Below, piece after piece: positions 1 to 8,815 of a stretch of 64,000 bases of DNA (within the stretch, counting starts at the first letter, position 1; each line of letters begins with the position of its first letter). The DNA is from JAAYUH01 sp964640995 (lineage in GTDB: Bacteria > Caldisericota > Caldisericia > B22-G15). The notes under the pieces are model-generated. The model saw only the letters and a list, made by a program, of their open reading frames with translations, did not search any database and was not told the DNA's origin. The stretch spans positions 62,001 to 126,000 of the forward strand of contig CAZXJJ010000002.1 of assembly GCA_964640995.1 (NCBI GenBank). Direction: 5' to 3'. Made by a program: the position numbers and the translations under genes.

Positions 1-1146
1 AAGAGAGGAAAAAAATTTGGTTCAGGAGAAATTTATACTGAAGATTATGGAGATATTAAAAAATGTTCTGATGCAGTAAAAGAAATAATATTTAATAAAG
101 AGAAACCTAAAGAAGATGAAAATTATTTTTATGGAAGAGGTTTTGCAGTAGTTGTAAAGGGTCCAAAAGGTGCACCAAATTCATCAAAAGGTTGTTATGT
201 TAAATTCAATGGCGATGGAAGCGTCTCTGTTGTTATGGGTGGAGCAGAAGTTGGTCAAGGCCTTAGAACTGTTGTTCAACAAGTCGCTGCAGAAACGCTT
301 AAAATTTCACATGAAAAAATTCATGTTTATACAGAAATTGATACTCAATTTTCTCCTTGGGAATGGCAAACAATTGGTTCAATGTTCACAGTTCAAGGTG
401 GAAGAGCACTAATTAGAGCATGTGAAAGAGCTATTGATAAATTAAAAGAAAATGCTTCCCTTGCATTGAGAGTTGATAAAGATATGCTTGAATATGATGG
501 CGAAAAAATTTATTTTAAACATAATCCAGAAGTATTTGTAAAAATACCTGACCTTGTAAGAGGTTATATACATGAAGATGGTATAACTGTTGGTGAAGTT
601 GTTCAAGCAACAGCAGATGCAAGACTTCCAAGATACTCAAATCCAGATCCAGAAACAGGCGAAGGTAATTTAGGAGTTTCATACACTTTTGGTGCACAGG
701 GTTGTGAAATAAGAATTGATAAAAAAACTGGCGAGATTATAATAGATAATTTTGCATCAGCATTTGACATTGGAAGAGTAATAAACCCAATTCAACTGAG
801 AGGTCAAATTGTTGGTGGTGTCATGATGGGAATTGGAAGTACACTTTATGAAGAATTAAAATTTGATAAAGATGGAAGATTAATCAATCCACATTTTTCA
901 ACTTATAAATTTCCAACAATCAAAAATATGCCTAAAAAATATGAAGTTGTTTTTATTGAAACTCCAGAATCAATTGGTCCATATGGTGCAAGAGGAATTG
1001 GTGAACATCCAGTTTTAGGTGTTGCTCCTGCAATTTTAAATGCAATTTATGATGCATTAGGAGTAGATCTTTTTGAAGTTCCAGTTTTAAAAGAAAAAAT
1101 TTTAGAAATAATAAAAGAAAAACAAAAAGAAAAAATAGGAGTTTAA
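1..1146 (+). CDS. Molybdenum hydroxylase (xanthine dehydrogenase-type) large subunit, 3' part
   Basis: The reading frame is open from the first base, so the gene starts outside the window; 381 C-terminal residues are visible. They match the molybdopterin-binding subunit of the xanthine dehydrogenase/aldehyde oxidase family: GGAEVGQG, a QGxG-type cofactor loop, near residue 79, and the late PYGARGIGE segment holding the usual catalytic glutamate. The family hydroxylates purines or other N-heterocycles at a Mo centre and passes electrons to 2Fe-2S clusters on a partner subunit. The 2Fe-2S subunit follows after one base, so they are co-translated. Substrate cannot be read from this part; the amidohydrolase downstream suggests purine or heterocycle catabolism. 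The family is firm; the substrate is inference. Confidence 0.9.
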   Translation, partial: KRGKKFGSGEIYTEDYGDIKKCSDAVKEIIFNKEKPKEDENYFYGRGFAVVVKGPKGAPNSSKGCYVKFNGDGSVSVVMGGAEVGQGLRTVVQQVAAETLKISHEKIHVYTEIDTQFSPWEWQTIGSMFTVQGGRALIRACERAIDKLKENASLALRVDKDMLEYDGEKIYFKHNPEVFVKIPDLVRGYIHEDGITVGEVVQATADARLPRYSNPDPETGEGNLGVSYTFGAQGCEIRIDKKTGEIIIDNFASAFDIGRVINPIQLRGQIVGGVMMGIGSTLYEELKFDKDGRLINPHFSTYKFPTIKNMPKKYEVVFIETPESIGPYGARGIGEHPVLGVAPAILNAIYDALGVDLFEVPVLKEKILEIIKEKQKEKIGV

Positions 1147-1147
1147 A

Positions 1148-1621
1148 ATGGGAAAAATTAAATTTAAAGTTAATGGTATTGAGAAGATTTTAGAGGTTGA
1201 GGGTAATGAAAATCTTCTTGATATTTTAAGGGAAAAATTAAATTTAACTGGTGCAAAAAGAGGATGTGATGATGCTTCTTGTGGAGCATGTGTTGTAATT
1301 GTGAATGGTGAAGCAGTTAAAAGTTGTATTTATTCTGTTAAAAAACTTAATGGAGCAGAAGTTTTAACAATAGAAGGATTGGCAAAAGATGGAGAATTAC
1401 ACCCTATACAAAAGGCGATGATCGATTCAGGTGCAGTACAATGTGGGTATTGTACACCTGGAATTGTTATGGAACTTTATGCACTTTTTAATAAAAACTT
1501 AGATGCAGATGAAAATGAAATAATTGATGCATTGGATAAACATTTATGCAGATGCACTGGTTATGAAGCAATTTTAGATGGTGCGAAACTTGCTCAAAGA
1601 TATTTAAAACAAAATAAATAA
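1148..1621 (+). CDS. 2Fe-2S subunit of molybdenum hydroxylase
   Basis: This 157-residue protein has the two-domain layout of XdhC/CoxS-type small subunits. The N-terminal plant-ferredoxin-like cluster uses C40, C45, C48 and C60. The C-terminal helical cluster uses C99, C102, C134 and C136 (CGYCTPG and CRCTGY). It carries electrons from the Mo site to FAD or another acceptor. It starts one base after the large-subunit stop. Length and cysteine pattern are typical. No FAD subunit (CoxM/XdhB) is visible here; it may lie upstream of the window. Confidence 0.93.
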   Translation: MGKIKFKVNGIEKILEVEGNENLLDILREKLNLTGAKRGCDDASCGACVVIVNGEAVKSCIYSVKKLNGAEVLTIEGLAKDGELHPIQKAMIDSGAVQCGYCTPGIVMELYALFNKNLDADENEIIDALDKHLCRCTGYEAILDGAKLAQRYLKQNK

Positions 1622-1633
1622 GCGGAGGTTTTT

Positions 1634-2845
1634 ATGTTTGATATCTTAATTAAAAATGCAAAATTAAGAGGAAAAGAGGGTCTATTCTCAATTGGGATTA
1701 AAGATGGAAAAATTAAAAAAATTTCAAAAGATTTAAATGGTGAAGCAAAAACCGTTCTTGATGCTGAAGGAAAATTAGTAACAGAATCATTTGTAAATCC
1801 ACATCTTCATTTATGTAAGGTTTATACATTTATGATGATGGAAGAAGAGGCACTTAAAGATTATCATGGAGAGAATATGGGTAAAGCAATGACAGCAATC
1901 GAACTTGCAGCACTTGTCAAAGCAAAATATGATGAAAAGTGGATTTTTCCTAATGTTAAAAAGGCACTTAATCATGCAGTGAGATATGGTGTTCTTCATT
2001 TAAGAGGATTTGCTGATGTTGATTCAAAAGCAAAATTAGAGGGAGTTAAAGCGCTTTTAAGAGCAAAAGAAGAGTTTAAAGAAGCGCTCAACCTTCAAGT
2101 TGTTGCTTTTCCTCAAGATGGTGTTGTAAGAGAAAAAGGTGCCTTTGAACTTGTTGAAGAGAGTTTAAAAATGGGTGCAGATGTGGTAGGAGGAATTCCT
2201 TGGATTGAATATACTGAAGAAGATGAAAAGGAACATATAGATAAAATGTTTGAACTTGCAAAGAAATATGACAAAGACATATCAATGCTTGTTGATGATG
2301 CAGGAGACCCAACTTTAAAAACACTTGAGATGTTAACACTTAAAGCAATAAAAGAAGGTTTTATAAATAGAGTTCTTGCTCATCATGCAAGAGCAATGCA
2401 ATTTTATCCAACACCCTATCTTATGAAACTCGTTGCACTTTTAAAGAAAGCCGGAGTTGGCGTTGTAACAGATCCACATACTGGACCACTTCATGCAAGA
2501 GTTAGAGAGATGCTTGAAGAAGGAGTTCTTGTTGTTTTGGGTCAAGATGATATATCTGATGCATACTATCCTTATGGAAGAAATAATATGCTTGAAGTTG
2601 CTTTTCTTGTTTCTCACATTTTATGGATGACAACAAGAGAAGATATGGAGAAACTTTATGATATGATTACAGTTGATGCTGGAAAAGCAATTGGGCTTAA
2701 GAATCATAAACTTGAAGAAGGTAATCCTGCAAATATTGTTGTTTTAAATGAAGATAATGTTCTTGAAGCATTGAGATATCATAGAGAACCAAAATTTGTT
2801 ATAAGTCAGGGTAAATTAGTAGACACATCAAAGCTTGAAATATAA
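1634..2845 (+). CDS. Cytosine deaminase-like amidohydrolase, altered metal site
   Basis: This 403-residue protein belongs to the metal-dependent amidohydrolase superfamily and resembles CodA-type cytosine deaminases. It keeps the first HxH (H57, H59), the AHH motif (H250, H251) and the late GQDDISDAYYP segment, which matches the GHDDVxDPWYP block of E. coli CodA. At the position of the CodA HCDE motif (H214, E217) it has LVDD (219-222), so one metal ligand is leucine and the catalytic glutamate is aspartate. It is likely a hydrolase or deaminase acting on a ring related to the substrate of the hydroxylase upstream, not cytosine deaminase itself. A GGAGG ribosome site lies in the 12-base gap before its ATG. 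Confidence 0.8.
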   Translation: MFDILIKNAKLRGKEGLFSIGIKDGKIKKISKDLNGEAKTVLDAEGKLVTESFVNPHLHLCKVYTFMMMEEEALKDYHGENMGKAMTAIELAALVKAKYDEKWIFPNVKKALNHAVRYGVLHLRGFADVDSKAKLEGVKALLRAKEEFKEALNLQVVAFPQDGVVREKGAFELVEESLKMGADVVGGIPWIEYTEEDEKEHIDKMFELAKKYDKDISMLVDDAGDPTLKTLEMLTLKAIKEGFINRVLAHHARAMQFYPTPYLMKLVALLKKAGVGVVTDPHTGPLHARVREMLEEGVLVVLGQDDISDAYYPYGRNNMLEVAFLVSHILWMTTREDMEKLYDMITVDAGKAIGLKNHKLEEGNPANIVVLNEDNVLEALRYHREPKFVISQGKLVDTSKLEI

Positions 2846-2851
2846 TTTTTA

Positions 2852-2891
2852 AAAAGAGGAGAGGCCTTTTTATCTTTCTGCCTCTCCTCTT
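2852..2891 (-). terminator. Hairpin terminator shared by convergent operons
   Basis: A perfect 12-bp inverted repeat (2854-2865 with 2880-2891, loop of 14) lies where the amidohydrolase and V-ATPase operons meet. On the minus strand the stem is followed by TTTTT, as in an intrinsic terminator for the ATPase operon. On the plus strand the following bases are only moderately T-rich. The right arm is made from the last codons of atpD. Confidence 0.75.
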
Positions 2892-3496
2892 ATTATCTCT
2901 TTAATTCTTGTCAACCTTCCATGAGTTTCTCTTTCAAGTTCATCAAGTCTCATTTTTATAAATTTTATTGTTTCAGTAAGAGAAGGGATTAAAATATATT
3001 CAAGTGCATTAACTCTTCTTCTTGTTCTTTCGATATCTTTTGCGAGTTCTTCAAGTGTTTTATAAATATTTATATATTCTATTAATTTTTCAATTAAATT
3101 TCTAAAACTTTGATTTGCTAAATCAAATTCAAGATTTGAAAGTGTAAATGGATAAGAGAATATATCTCCTTCGAGTTTAAATTTAAATTCTACAACATTA
3201 ACACCCATAATGTTTTTCTTTTCATGATAAAGATTTAAGTCAATCCTTTTTTTTGTTAATAAATCAAATTTTTCTTTTTCAAATTGTGAATAAGATAAAA
3301 CAATTAATTCTTGGAGTTTCAAAAATTCTTCATCTATTTCTTTTGTTTTTTCTTTGAAATTCTTGATAACTGATACAAATTCTTTTATCATGCCATCAAG
3401 TTTGTCTTTAAGAAGTTTATGACCTCGAGTTGCAACAGTTAACCTCTTTTTAAGAGTAAGAAGAACCATTCTATTCGGATTTACTCTTAATTTCAT
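2870..3496 (-). CDS. atpD: V/A-type ATPase subunit D (central stalk)
   Basis: This 208-residue, strongly helical protein is the central rotor shaft of a V/A-ATPase. The N-terminal RVNPNRM motif and the long N- and C-terminal coiled coils are typical of subunit D. It is the last gene of the ATPase operon and overlaps the end of atpB by four bases. Its last codons form one arm of the downstream terminator. Length matches the family. Confidence 0.93.
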   Translation of the reverse strand: MKLRVNPNRMVLLTLKKRLTVATRGHKLLKDKLDGMIKEFVSVIKNFKEKTKEIDEEFLKLQELIVLSYSQFEKEKFDLLTKKRIDLNLYHEKKNIMGVNVVEFKFKLEGDIFSYPFTLSNLEFDLANQSFRNLIEKLIEYINIYKTLEELAKDIERTRRRVNALEYILIPSLTETIKFIKMRLDELERETHGRLTRIKEIIRGEAER

Positions 3497-4884
3497 GCTT
3501 TTTCCTCTTGAATGAATCTTTTAAGATATTTTTCAATATACTCTTCTCTTACTCTCTTTAATTCGGGTATTGGTATCATTGATAAAAGTTTCCATCCAAT
3601 ATCTAATGTTTGTTCAATTGATCTATTTTCATATTCTCCTTGATTTACAAATTCTTTTTCAAACCTTTCAGAAAATTTTACAAAAATTCTATCAACATTT
3701 GATAATGCTGTTTCACCTAAAATTTTTGCAAGTTCTTCTGCATTTTTTCCTCTTGAGTATGCTGCGTAAAGTTGGTTCATCAAATCAGAGTGATCCTCTC
3801 TTGTTTTTCCTTTTCCGATACCTCTATCCTTTAACCTTGAAAGTGAAGGTCTAACATCAATTGGTGGATATATTCCTTTTTTATATAATTCTCTTGATAA
3901 AAATATCTGTCCTTCAGTAATATAACCTGTAAGATCTGGGATTGGATGAGTTTTATCATCTTCAGGCATACTAACAACTGGAATTTGAGTAATTGATCCC
4001 GTCTTTCCTTTAATTCTTCCTGCTCTTTCATATATTGTTGCAAGGTCTGTATACATATAACCTGGATATCCTCTTCTTCCAGGAACTTCTTTTCTTGCTG
4101 CTGAAATCTCTCTTAATGCTTCACAATAGTTTGTCATATCAGTTAAAATAACAAGAACATGCATATCAAGATCAAATGCAAGGTATTCTGCAACTGTTAA
4201 AGCAGTTCTTGGTAAAGCAATTCTTTCAATTACTGGGTTGTTTGCCAAATTTATAAATAAAACAGATTTATTTATTGCCCCAGTTTCTCTAAGGTCATTA
4301 ATAAAGAAATTTGCCTCTTCAAAAGTAATACCCATTGCTGCAAAAACAACTGCAAATTGTTCACCTGTTTTTAAAACTTTTGATTGTCTTGTTATTTGTG
4401 CAGCAAGTCGAGGATGTGGAAGTCCACTTCCAGAAAAAATTGGTAGTTTTTGACCTCTAACAAGAGTGTTTAATCCATCAATTGCTGAAATTCCTGTTTG
4501 AATAAATTCGTTTGGATAATCTCTTGAATATGGATTAATAGGACTACCATTTATATCTCTTAGGTCTTCTGGAATAATTTTTGGTCCATCATCCATTGGT
4601 TCGCCAAAACCATTAAAAATTCTTCCAAGAACATTTTTTGAAACTGGAACCTCAAGTCCTTTTCCTGTAAATTTAACTCTTGCTTCTTTTGGATCAATTC
4701 CAATTGATGGTTCATAAAGTTCTATAAGTGCTTTACCTTCTTCTGCAACCATAACTTGTCCTCTTCTTTTTTCACCGCTTTTAAGAGTTATTTCAACAAG
4801 TTCTCCATATTTTATATCTCTTACATCTTGAACAACCATTAATGGACCAGCAATTTCACTTGTTGTTAAATATTCCTTTGCCAT
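3493..4884 (-). CDS. atpB: V/A-type ATPase subunit B (non-catalytic)
   Basis: This 463-residue protein is the regulatory nucleotide-binding subunit of the V1 head. It has the conserved beta-barrel N terminus, and SGSGLPHP replaces the Walker A loop, the hallmark of the non-catalytic subunit. ATIYERAGR and the PDLTGYITEGQI block follow. It begins directly after atpA and overlaps atpD. Confidence 0.97.
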   Translation of the reverse strand: MAKEYLTTSEIAGPLMVVQDVRDIKYGELVEITLKSGEKRRGQVMVAEEGKALIELYEPSIGIDPKEARVKFTGKGLEVPVSKNVLGRIFNGFGEPMDDGPKIIPEDLRDINGSPINPYSRDYPNEFIQTGISAIDGLNTLVRGQKLPIFSGSGLPHPRLAAQITRQSKVLKTGEQFAVVFAAMGITFEEANFFINDLRETGAINKSVLFINLANNPVIERIALPRTALTVAEYLAFDLDMHVLVILTDMTNYCEALREISAARKEVPGRRGYPGYMYTDLATIYERAGRIKGKTGSITQIPVVSMPEDDKTHPIPDLTGYITEGQIFLSRELYKKGIYPPIDVRPSLSRLKDRGIGKGKTREDHSDLMNQLYAAYSRGKNAEELAKILGETALSNVDRIFVKFSERFEKEFVNQGEYENRSIEQTLDIGWKLLSMIPIPELKRVREEYIEKYLKRFIQEEKA

Positions 4885-6654
4885 TTATTTAACTTCCTCC
4901 TTAACATTCATAAGTTCATTAAATCCATTTTCAATTTTTCTGAAAAGTTCTTTGAAAAGATCTAAATTCTTTTCATCAATATATTTTGCTCTTGCAATAT
5001 CCACTCTAAATGGAAGATTTATTATTTTTTCAAGTTCAATTCCTTCTTCTAAAGCAACATTTCCAAGGTCATAAAACATGAGAATTGCTTTTATCATTAA
5101 ATATTGTTTATTCAAAGAAGTGTATGTATCAATTTCATGATATGCATTTTGGTGTAAGAAATCTTCTCTAATTGATTTTGCAGTTTCAAGAATTAATCTA
5201 TCTTTTGGAGAAAGTGCATCTATACCAACAAGTCTAACTATTTCTTCAAGTTCTGCTTCTTTTTCAAGAATTTCCATTGCTTTTTCTCTTAATTTTGGAA
5301 ATTCTTCACTTATATTTTCCTTATAATAAGGATCTAAATCTATAGTATACAGTGAATAACTTGTTAACCAATTTATTGCAGGGAAGTGCCTTTGAGATGC
5401 TAAAGCATCATCAAGTCCCCAGAAAACTTTTGTAACTCTTAAAGTTGATTGTACAACTGGGTCAGATAAATCTCCTCCTGGAGGTGAAACTGCACCAATA
5501 ACACTTAGTGTTGAAATTCTTGATTCTTTTCCAAGACACACTACTTTTCCAGCTCTTTCATAAAATGATGCAATTCGAGATGCCAGATATGCAGGATAAC
5601 CTTCCTCACCAGGCATTTCCTCTAATCTTCCAGAAATTTCTCTCATAGCTTCAGCCCATCTTGAGGTTGAATCTGCCATAAGAGCAACATCATATCCTTG
5701 ATCTCTGAAATACTCTGCAAGAGTTATACCCGTAAATACGGATGCCTCTCTTGCAGCAACAGGCATGTTGGATGTATTTGCAATGAGAATTGTTCTTTTC
5801 ATCAAAGGATATCCAGTTTTTGGGTCTTTAAGTTCAGGAAATTCAATTAAAACTTCTGTCATTTCATTTCCTCTTTCTCCACATCCCACATAAACAATAA
5901 TATCTGCATCAGCCCACTTAGCAAGTTGGTGCTGGGTAACTGTTTTTCCTGAACCAAATGGTCCTGGAATACAAGCAGTACCTCCTTTTGCAATAGGAAA
6001 GAAACCATCTATTACTCTTTGACCTGTTATCAATGGAATATCTGGAGGAAGTTTCTTTTTAAATGGTCTTTGAATTCTTACAGGCCAGCGAGTCAACATC
6101 TTAAGTTCAATTTCTTTCCCATCGCTATCAAGAATTACTATTGGTTCTTCTATCCTCTTTTTTCCACTAAAAACTTTCTTTACTTTTCCTCTAATTCCAA
6201 CTGGAACTAAAATTTTGTGTTTTACAATTTCAGTTTCTTGAACAATTCCAAAAATATCTCCCTCTTCTACAAAATCACTCTCTTTAACAAGAGGTTCAAA
6301 ATCCCATTCTTTATCTCTTGGAATTGAATTTTCTTTAACTCCTCTTACAATGTATGAACCAAATTTTGTACTGATTAAATCAAGTGGTCTTTGAACACCA
6401 TCAAAAATTGAACCAATTAAACCAGGACCTAATTCTACAGAAAGAGGCTCTCCTGTTGTTTCAACTTCTTCACCTGGACCTATTCCACTTGTCTCTTCAT
6501 ATACCTGTATAAATGAAAGGTCTTCTTTTATTTGAATAATTTCACCAAGAAGACCAAGTTTTCCAACATAAACAACATCATACATCTTTGCATTTTTAAG
6601 TCCCCTTGCAACAACAAGAGGACCAGAAACTTTTGTTATTATTCCCTTTTCCAT
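4885..6654 (-). CDS. atpA: V/A-type ATPase subunit A (catalytic)
   Basis: This 589-residue protein is the catalytic subunit of the V1 head. The Walker A loop GPFGSGKT is at residues 231-238, after the family-specific insertion (about 110-190), and the SRWAEAMREISGRL block follows. I place the start at the ATG at 6654, because an AAGGAGA ribosome site lies just upstream; the open frame runs 11 codons further but would lose that site and overlap atpF. A and B alternate around the stalk to hydrolyse or make ATP. Confidence 0.97.
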   Translation of the reverse strand: MEKGIITKVSGPLVVARGLKNAKMYDVVYVGKLGLLGEIIQIKEDLSFIQVYEETSGIGPGEEVETTGEPLSVELGPGLIGSIFDGVQRPLDLISTKFGSYIVRGVKENSIPRDKEWDFEPLVKESDFVEEGDIFGIVQETEIVKHKILVPVGIRGKVKKVFSGKKRIEEPIVILDSDGKEIELKMLTRWPVRIQRPFKKKLPPDIPLITGQRVIDGFFPIAKGGTACIPGPFGSGKTVTQHQLAKWADADIIVYVGCGERGNEMTEVLIEFPELKDPKTGYPLMKRTILIANTSNMPVAAREASVFTGITLAEYFRDQGYDVALMADSTSRWAEAMREISGRLEEMPGEEGYPAYLASRIASFYERAGKVVCLGKESRISTLSVIGAVSPPGGDLSDPVVQSTLRVTKVFWGLDDALASQRHFPAINWLTSYSLYTIDLDPYYKENISEEFPKLREKAMEILEKEAELEEIVRLVGIDALSPKDRLILETAKSIREDFLHQNAYHEIDTYTSLNKQYLMIKAILMFYDLGNVALEEGIELEKIINLPFRVDIARAKYIDEKNLDLFKELFRKIENGFNELMNVKEEVK

Positions 6655-6658
6655 GGTT

Positions 6659-6970
6659 TCATTCTCCTTTTTCAAGAATATCAACACCTATTGCTTTTTC
6701 TGTCAGTTTTTTAATATATTTATAATTTATCTCCTTTTTCTCTCCTTTTGCTGGAAGAAAAATTACAACTGGTAAAAATTTTTTATTTAACTCTTCATAA
6801 ATTTTTAAAATTTTTTCTGAAAATTCTTCAGAAACAATAAGAATATCATATTCATCACTCTTGTATGAATTCAAAAAATTCTCTGTTATATTTTCATAAA
6901 AAACTTCAAAACCAAAAGATGATAAAAATTTCGATAAAATTTCATCACCAAAATAAGCAATTTTACCCAT
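6659..6970 (-). CDS. atpF: V/A-type ATPase subunit F
   Basis: This 103-residue protein fits subunit F of the central stalk, a small Rossmann-like domain with a flexible C terminus. It begins MGKIAYFGDE and carries the YDILIVSEE strand-turn typical of the family. It overlaps the end of atpC by eight bases and ends just before atpA, the usual C-F-A order. The identification rests on motif, size and position. Confidence 0.88.
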   Translation of the reverse strand: MGKIAYFGDEILSKFLSSFGFEVFYENITENFLNSYKSDEYDILIVSEEFSEKILKIYEELNKKFLPVVIFLPAKGEKKEINYKYIKKLTEKAIGVDILEKGE

Positions 6971-7736
6971 TTATTACTCTTAACCTCCTTAATACCTCAT
7001 CTTTCGGTAAATTATAAACTATTCCATTATAGATTAATCTAAAATTTATATTGTTAAAATTCTTAAGAACGAGGAATGAGAAAATTATTTCTGGACCAAA
7101 TACAAAAAATCTTGACAATTTTAAATAGTTGATTAAAATTTCATCTCTTTTCTTTTCATAAATTTCAAAGAAAGTGTGAATGTCTTTTTCAACTGTTTTT
7201 GGATATTTTGAGTTTATGAATTCTATGAAATTTTCAAGAGATTCTTTTTCATAAAGTTTAAATACTCTTTCATTAATATTTCCACCTTTAATATATTTAA
7301 ATGGTAATTCGAAATGTTTATGTTTTAAAAAACTTAAAATGTTGAACAAATCGATTTTTAATTTGATAAAGCCTTTGAAAAAATCTGAGTAATTAAGTAA
7401 AAAGGATTCTCTTTTTATTTTTTCATACTCTTTTTCAAATAGATTTTCTTTTATTTCAATTTTTCTATACTCTTCCTCTATTTCAAAGTATTGATATAGT
7501 TTCTCATCTGAAGCGATTCTTTTATAGTTTTTTATTGTTTTATTCCAATCGATGTTCAGAATTTCATCTAAATCTAAACTTTCAGTATCAATTCCATAAC
7601 TTTTTTTGATATGATCAATAAATACATCTTTTGATAGAGACAAAAATGATTTCAAACTTTCTATTTTTGGAAAGTAACTTTCAAGAATTAAAGATTTTGC
7701 TGAAAGATAAGAAAAATCACTATACTTTAGTTTCAT
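6963..7736 (-). CDS. atpC: V/A-type ATPase subunit C (rotor-stalk adaptor)
   Basis: This 257-residue helical protein sits between the E and F genes, the place of subunit C (NtpC, d-type), which couples the central stalk to the membrane rotor ring. It is shorter than the roughly 330 residues common in the family and diverged, but the N-terminal YSDFSYLSAKSLIL and the alternating helices fit. It overlaps atpE by four bases. Position carries much of the assignment. Confidence 0.8.
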   Translation of the reverse strand: MKLKYSDFSYLSAKSLILESYFPKIESLKSFLSLSKDVFIDHIKKSYGIDTESLDLDEILNIDWNKTIKNYKRIASDEKLYQYFEIEEEYRKIEIKENLFEKEYEKIKRESFLLNYSDFFKGFIKLKIDLFNILSFLKHKHFELPFKYIKGGNINERVFKLYEKESLENFIEFINSKYPKTVEKDIHTFFEIYEKKRDEILINYLKLSRFFVFGPEIIFSFLVLKNFNNINFRLIYNGIVYNLPKDEVLRRLRVING

Positions 7737-8320
7737 TTTTCTTCAAAAATAATCTTTGAAATCTCAAGAATATTTTCATTTAGAGATTCTATGAATTTAT
7801 CTTTAGGAGATATTTTTGAGACAAAACTTTTTCCTTTAACAAATGTGTCACTATCTACAACAAATTTAATATTTGCATCAGGAAACTTAATTCTAATGTC
7901 AGAAAGAATTTCTTTTTTGAAATTTTCGTCAAAAATATTCTTTAAATTTCTATCAAAATGGATCTCTGAATCTTTTGATTCTATATTTTTAATTATCTCT
8001 TTTTTATAGAACTCTTTTAGTTTTTCAATTGTTAATTCTTTTAGAAGTTTATCTGAATAACTTTTGAAATTTTCTAAAATTTGATTTTTCCACTCGAGAA
8101 TGAGGAGTTCAATTCTATTTTTTAAATCAAGTTCCTTTTTTTCTCTTAAAGTTATCTTTTCCCTTTCTATCAAATTATCCCATTCATCTTTAACTCTTTT
8201 TAACTTATCTTCAAATTCTTTTTTTAACTTTTCAATTTCAGATTTATAAATTTCATTTAATTTTTTAATCTCCTCCTCACCCTCAATTTCTATTTCTTTT
8301 ATCAATTCATCTATATTCAT
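7733..8320 (-). CDS. atpE: V/A-type ATPase subunit E (peripheral stalk)
   Basis: This 195-residue protein has a long charged N-terminal coiled coil (residues 1-105) and a small globular C-terminal domain, the layout of subunit E of the peripheral stalk. It overlaps the proteolipid gene and atpC by four bases on each side, so translation is coupled. It would pair with the short coiled-coil protein at the head of the operon. Confidence 0.85.
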   Translation of the reverse strand: MNIDELIKEIEIEGEEEIKKLNEIYKSEIEKLKKEFEDKLKRVKDEWDNLIEREKITLREKKELDLKNRIELLILEWKNQILENFKSYSDKLLKELTIEKLKEFYKKEIIKNIESKDSEIHFDRNLKNIFDENFKKEILSDIRIKFPDANIKFVVDSDTFVKGKSFVSKISPKDKFIESLNENILEISKIIFEEK

Positions 8321-8799
8321 AGACCCTGAGTGATAAACTGAGTAACAAGAATTGCTGCAATCAAAGAGATAACTGCATAAATCTCAACAAGACCAGGCAA
8401 AATAATTGCTCTTCCAGCTTCTTCTTCTTTTTCTGCAACAAGATTTATTGATGCAGCAGAAACTTTTCCTTGCCAAATTGCAGATATTAGTTGAACCATA
8501 CCCATACCAAGACCTACAAAAAATAATTGCATCCCTGTATTAACTGGAATTTTTGGAACACCTCCAAACAAACCTATTCTTGTTGCAATCCAGAATAATT
8601 GAATGAAACCATAAAAACCCTGAGTTCCAGGAAGAGCAGTTATAACAAAGAGTTTTCCATAAAGATGAGGTTTTTCTGAAAGAACACCTGCAGTTTGCAT
8701 TGTTGAGATACCAATTCCAATTGCAGAACCAATACCAGCAAGTGTAATTGCAGATGCCATTCCTAAAATTGCAAAAACTAAACCATAAACTTCTGACAT
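8317..8799 (-). CDS. atpK: V/A-type ATPase proteolipid subunit K, probable Na+ type
   Basis: This 160-residue membrane protein has four transmembrane helices, a duplicated hairpin as in Enterococcus NtpK. Only the second hairpin carries the ion-binding carboxylate (E139 in LPGLVE); the first has ALPGTQG instead. L56, T59, Q60, Q110 and E139 correspond to the Na+ ligands L61, T64, Q65, Q110 and E139 of NtpK as I recall them, so Na+ transport is likely. The ATG at 8799 follows an AAAGGAG site; the frame also allows a GTG two codons earlier. Confidence 0.94.
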   Translation of the reverse strand: MSEVYGLVFAILGMASAITLAGIGSAIGIGISTMQTAGVLSEKPHLYGKLFVITALPGTQGFYGFIQLFWIATRIGLFGGVPKIPVNTGMQLFFVGLGMGMVQLISAIWQGKVSAASINLVAEKEEEAGRAIILPGLVEIYAVISLIAAILVTQFITQGL

Positions 8800-8815
8800 A
8801 TTCACACTCCTTTCT

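Noticed and set aside
6655..6687. Longer N terminus of V-ATPase subunit A
   Set aside because: It would overlap atpF and bypass the AAGGAGA site next to the ATG at 6654; family members start near MEKGxI.
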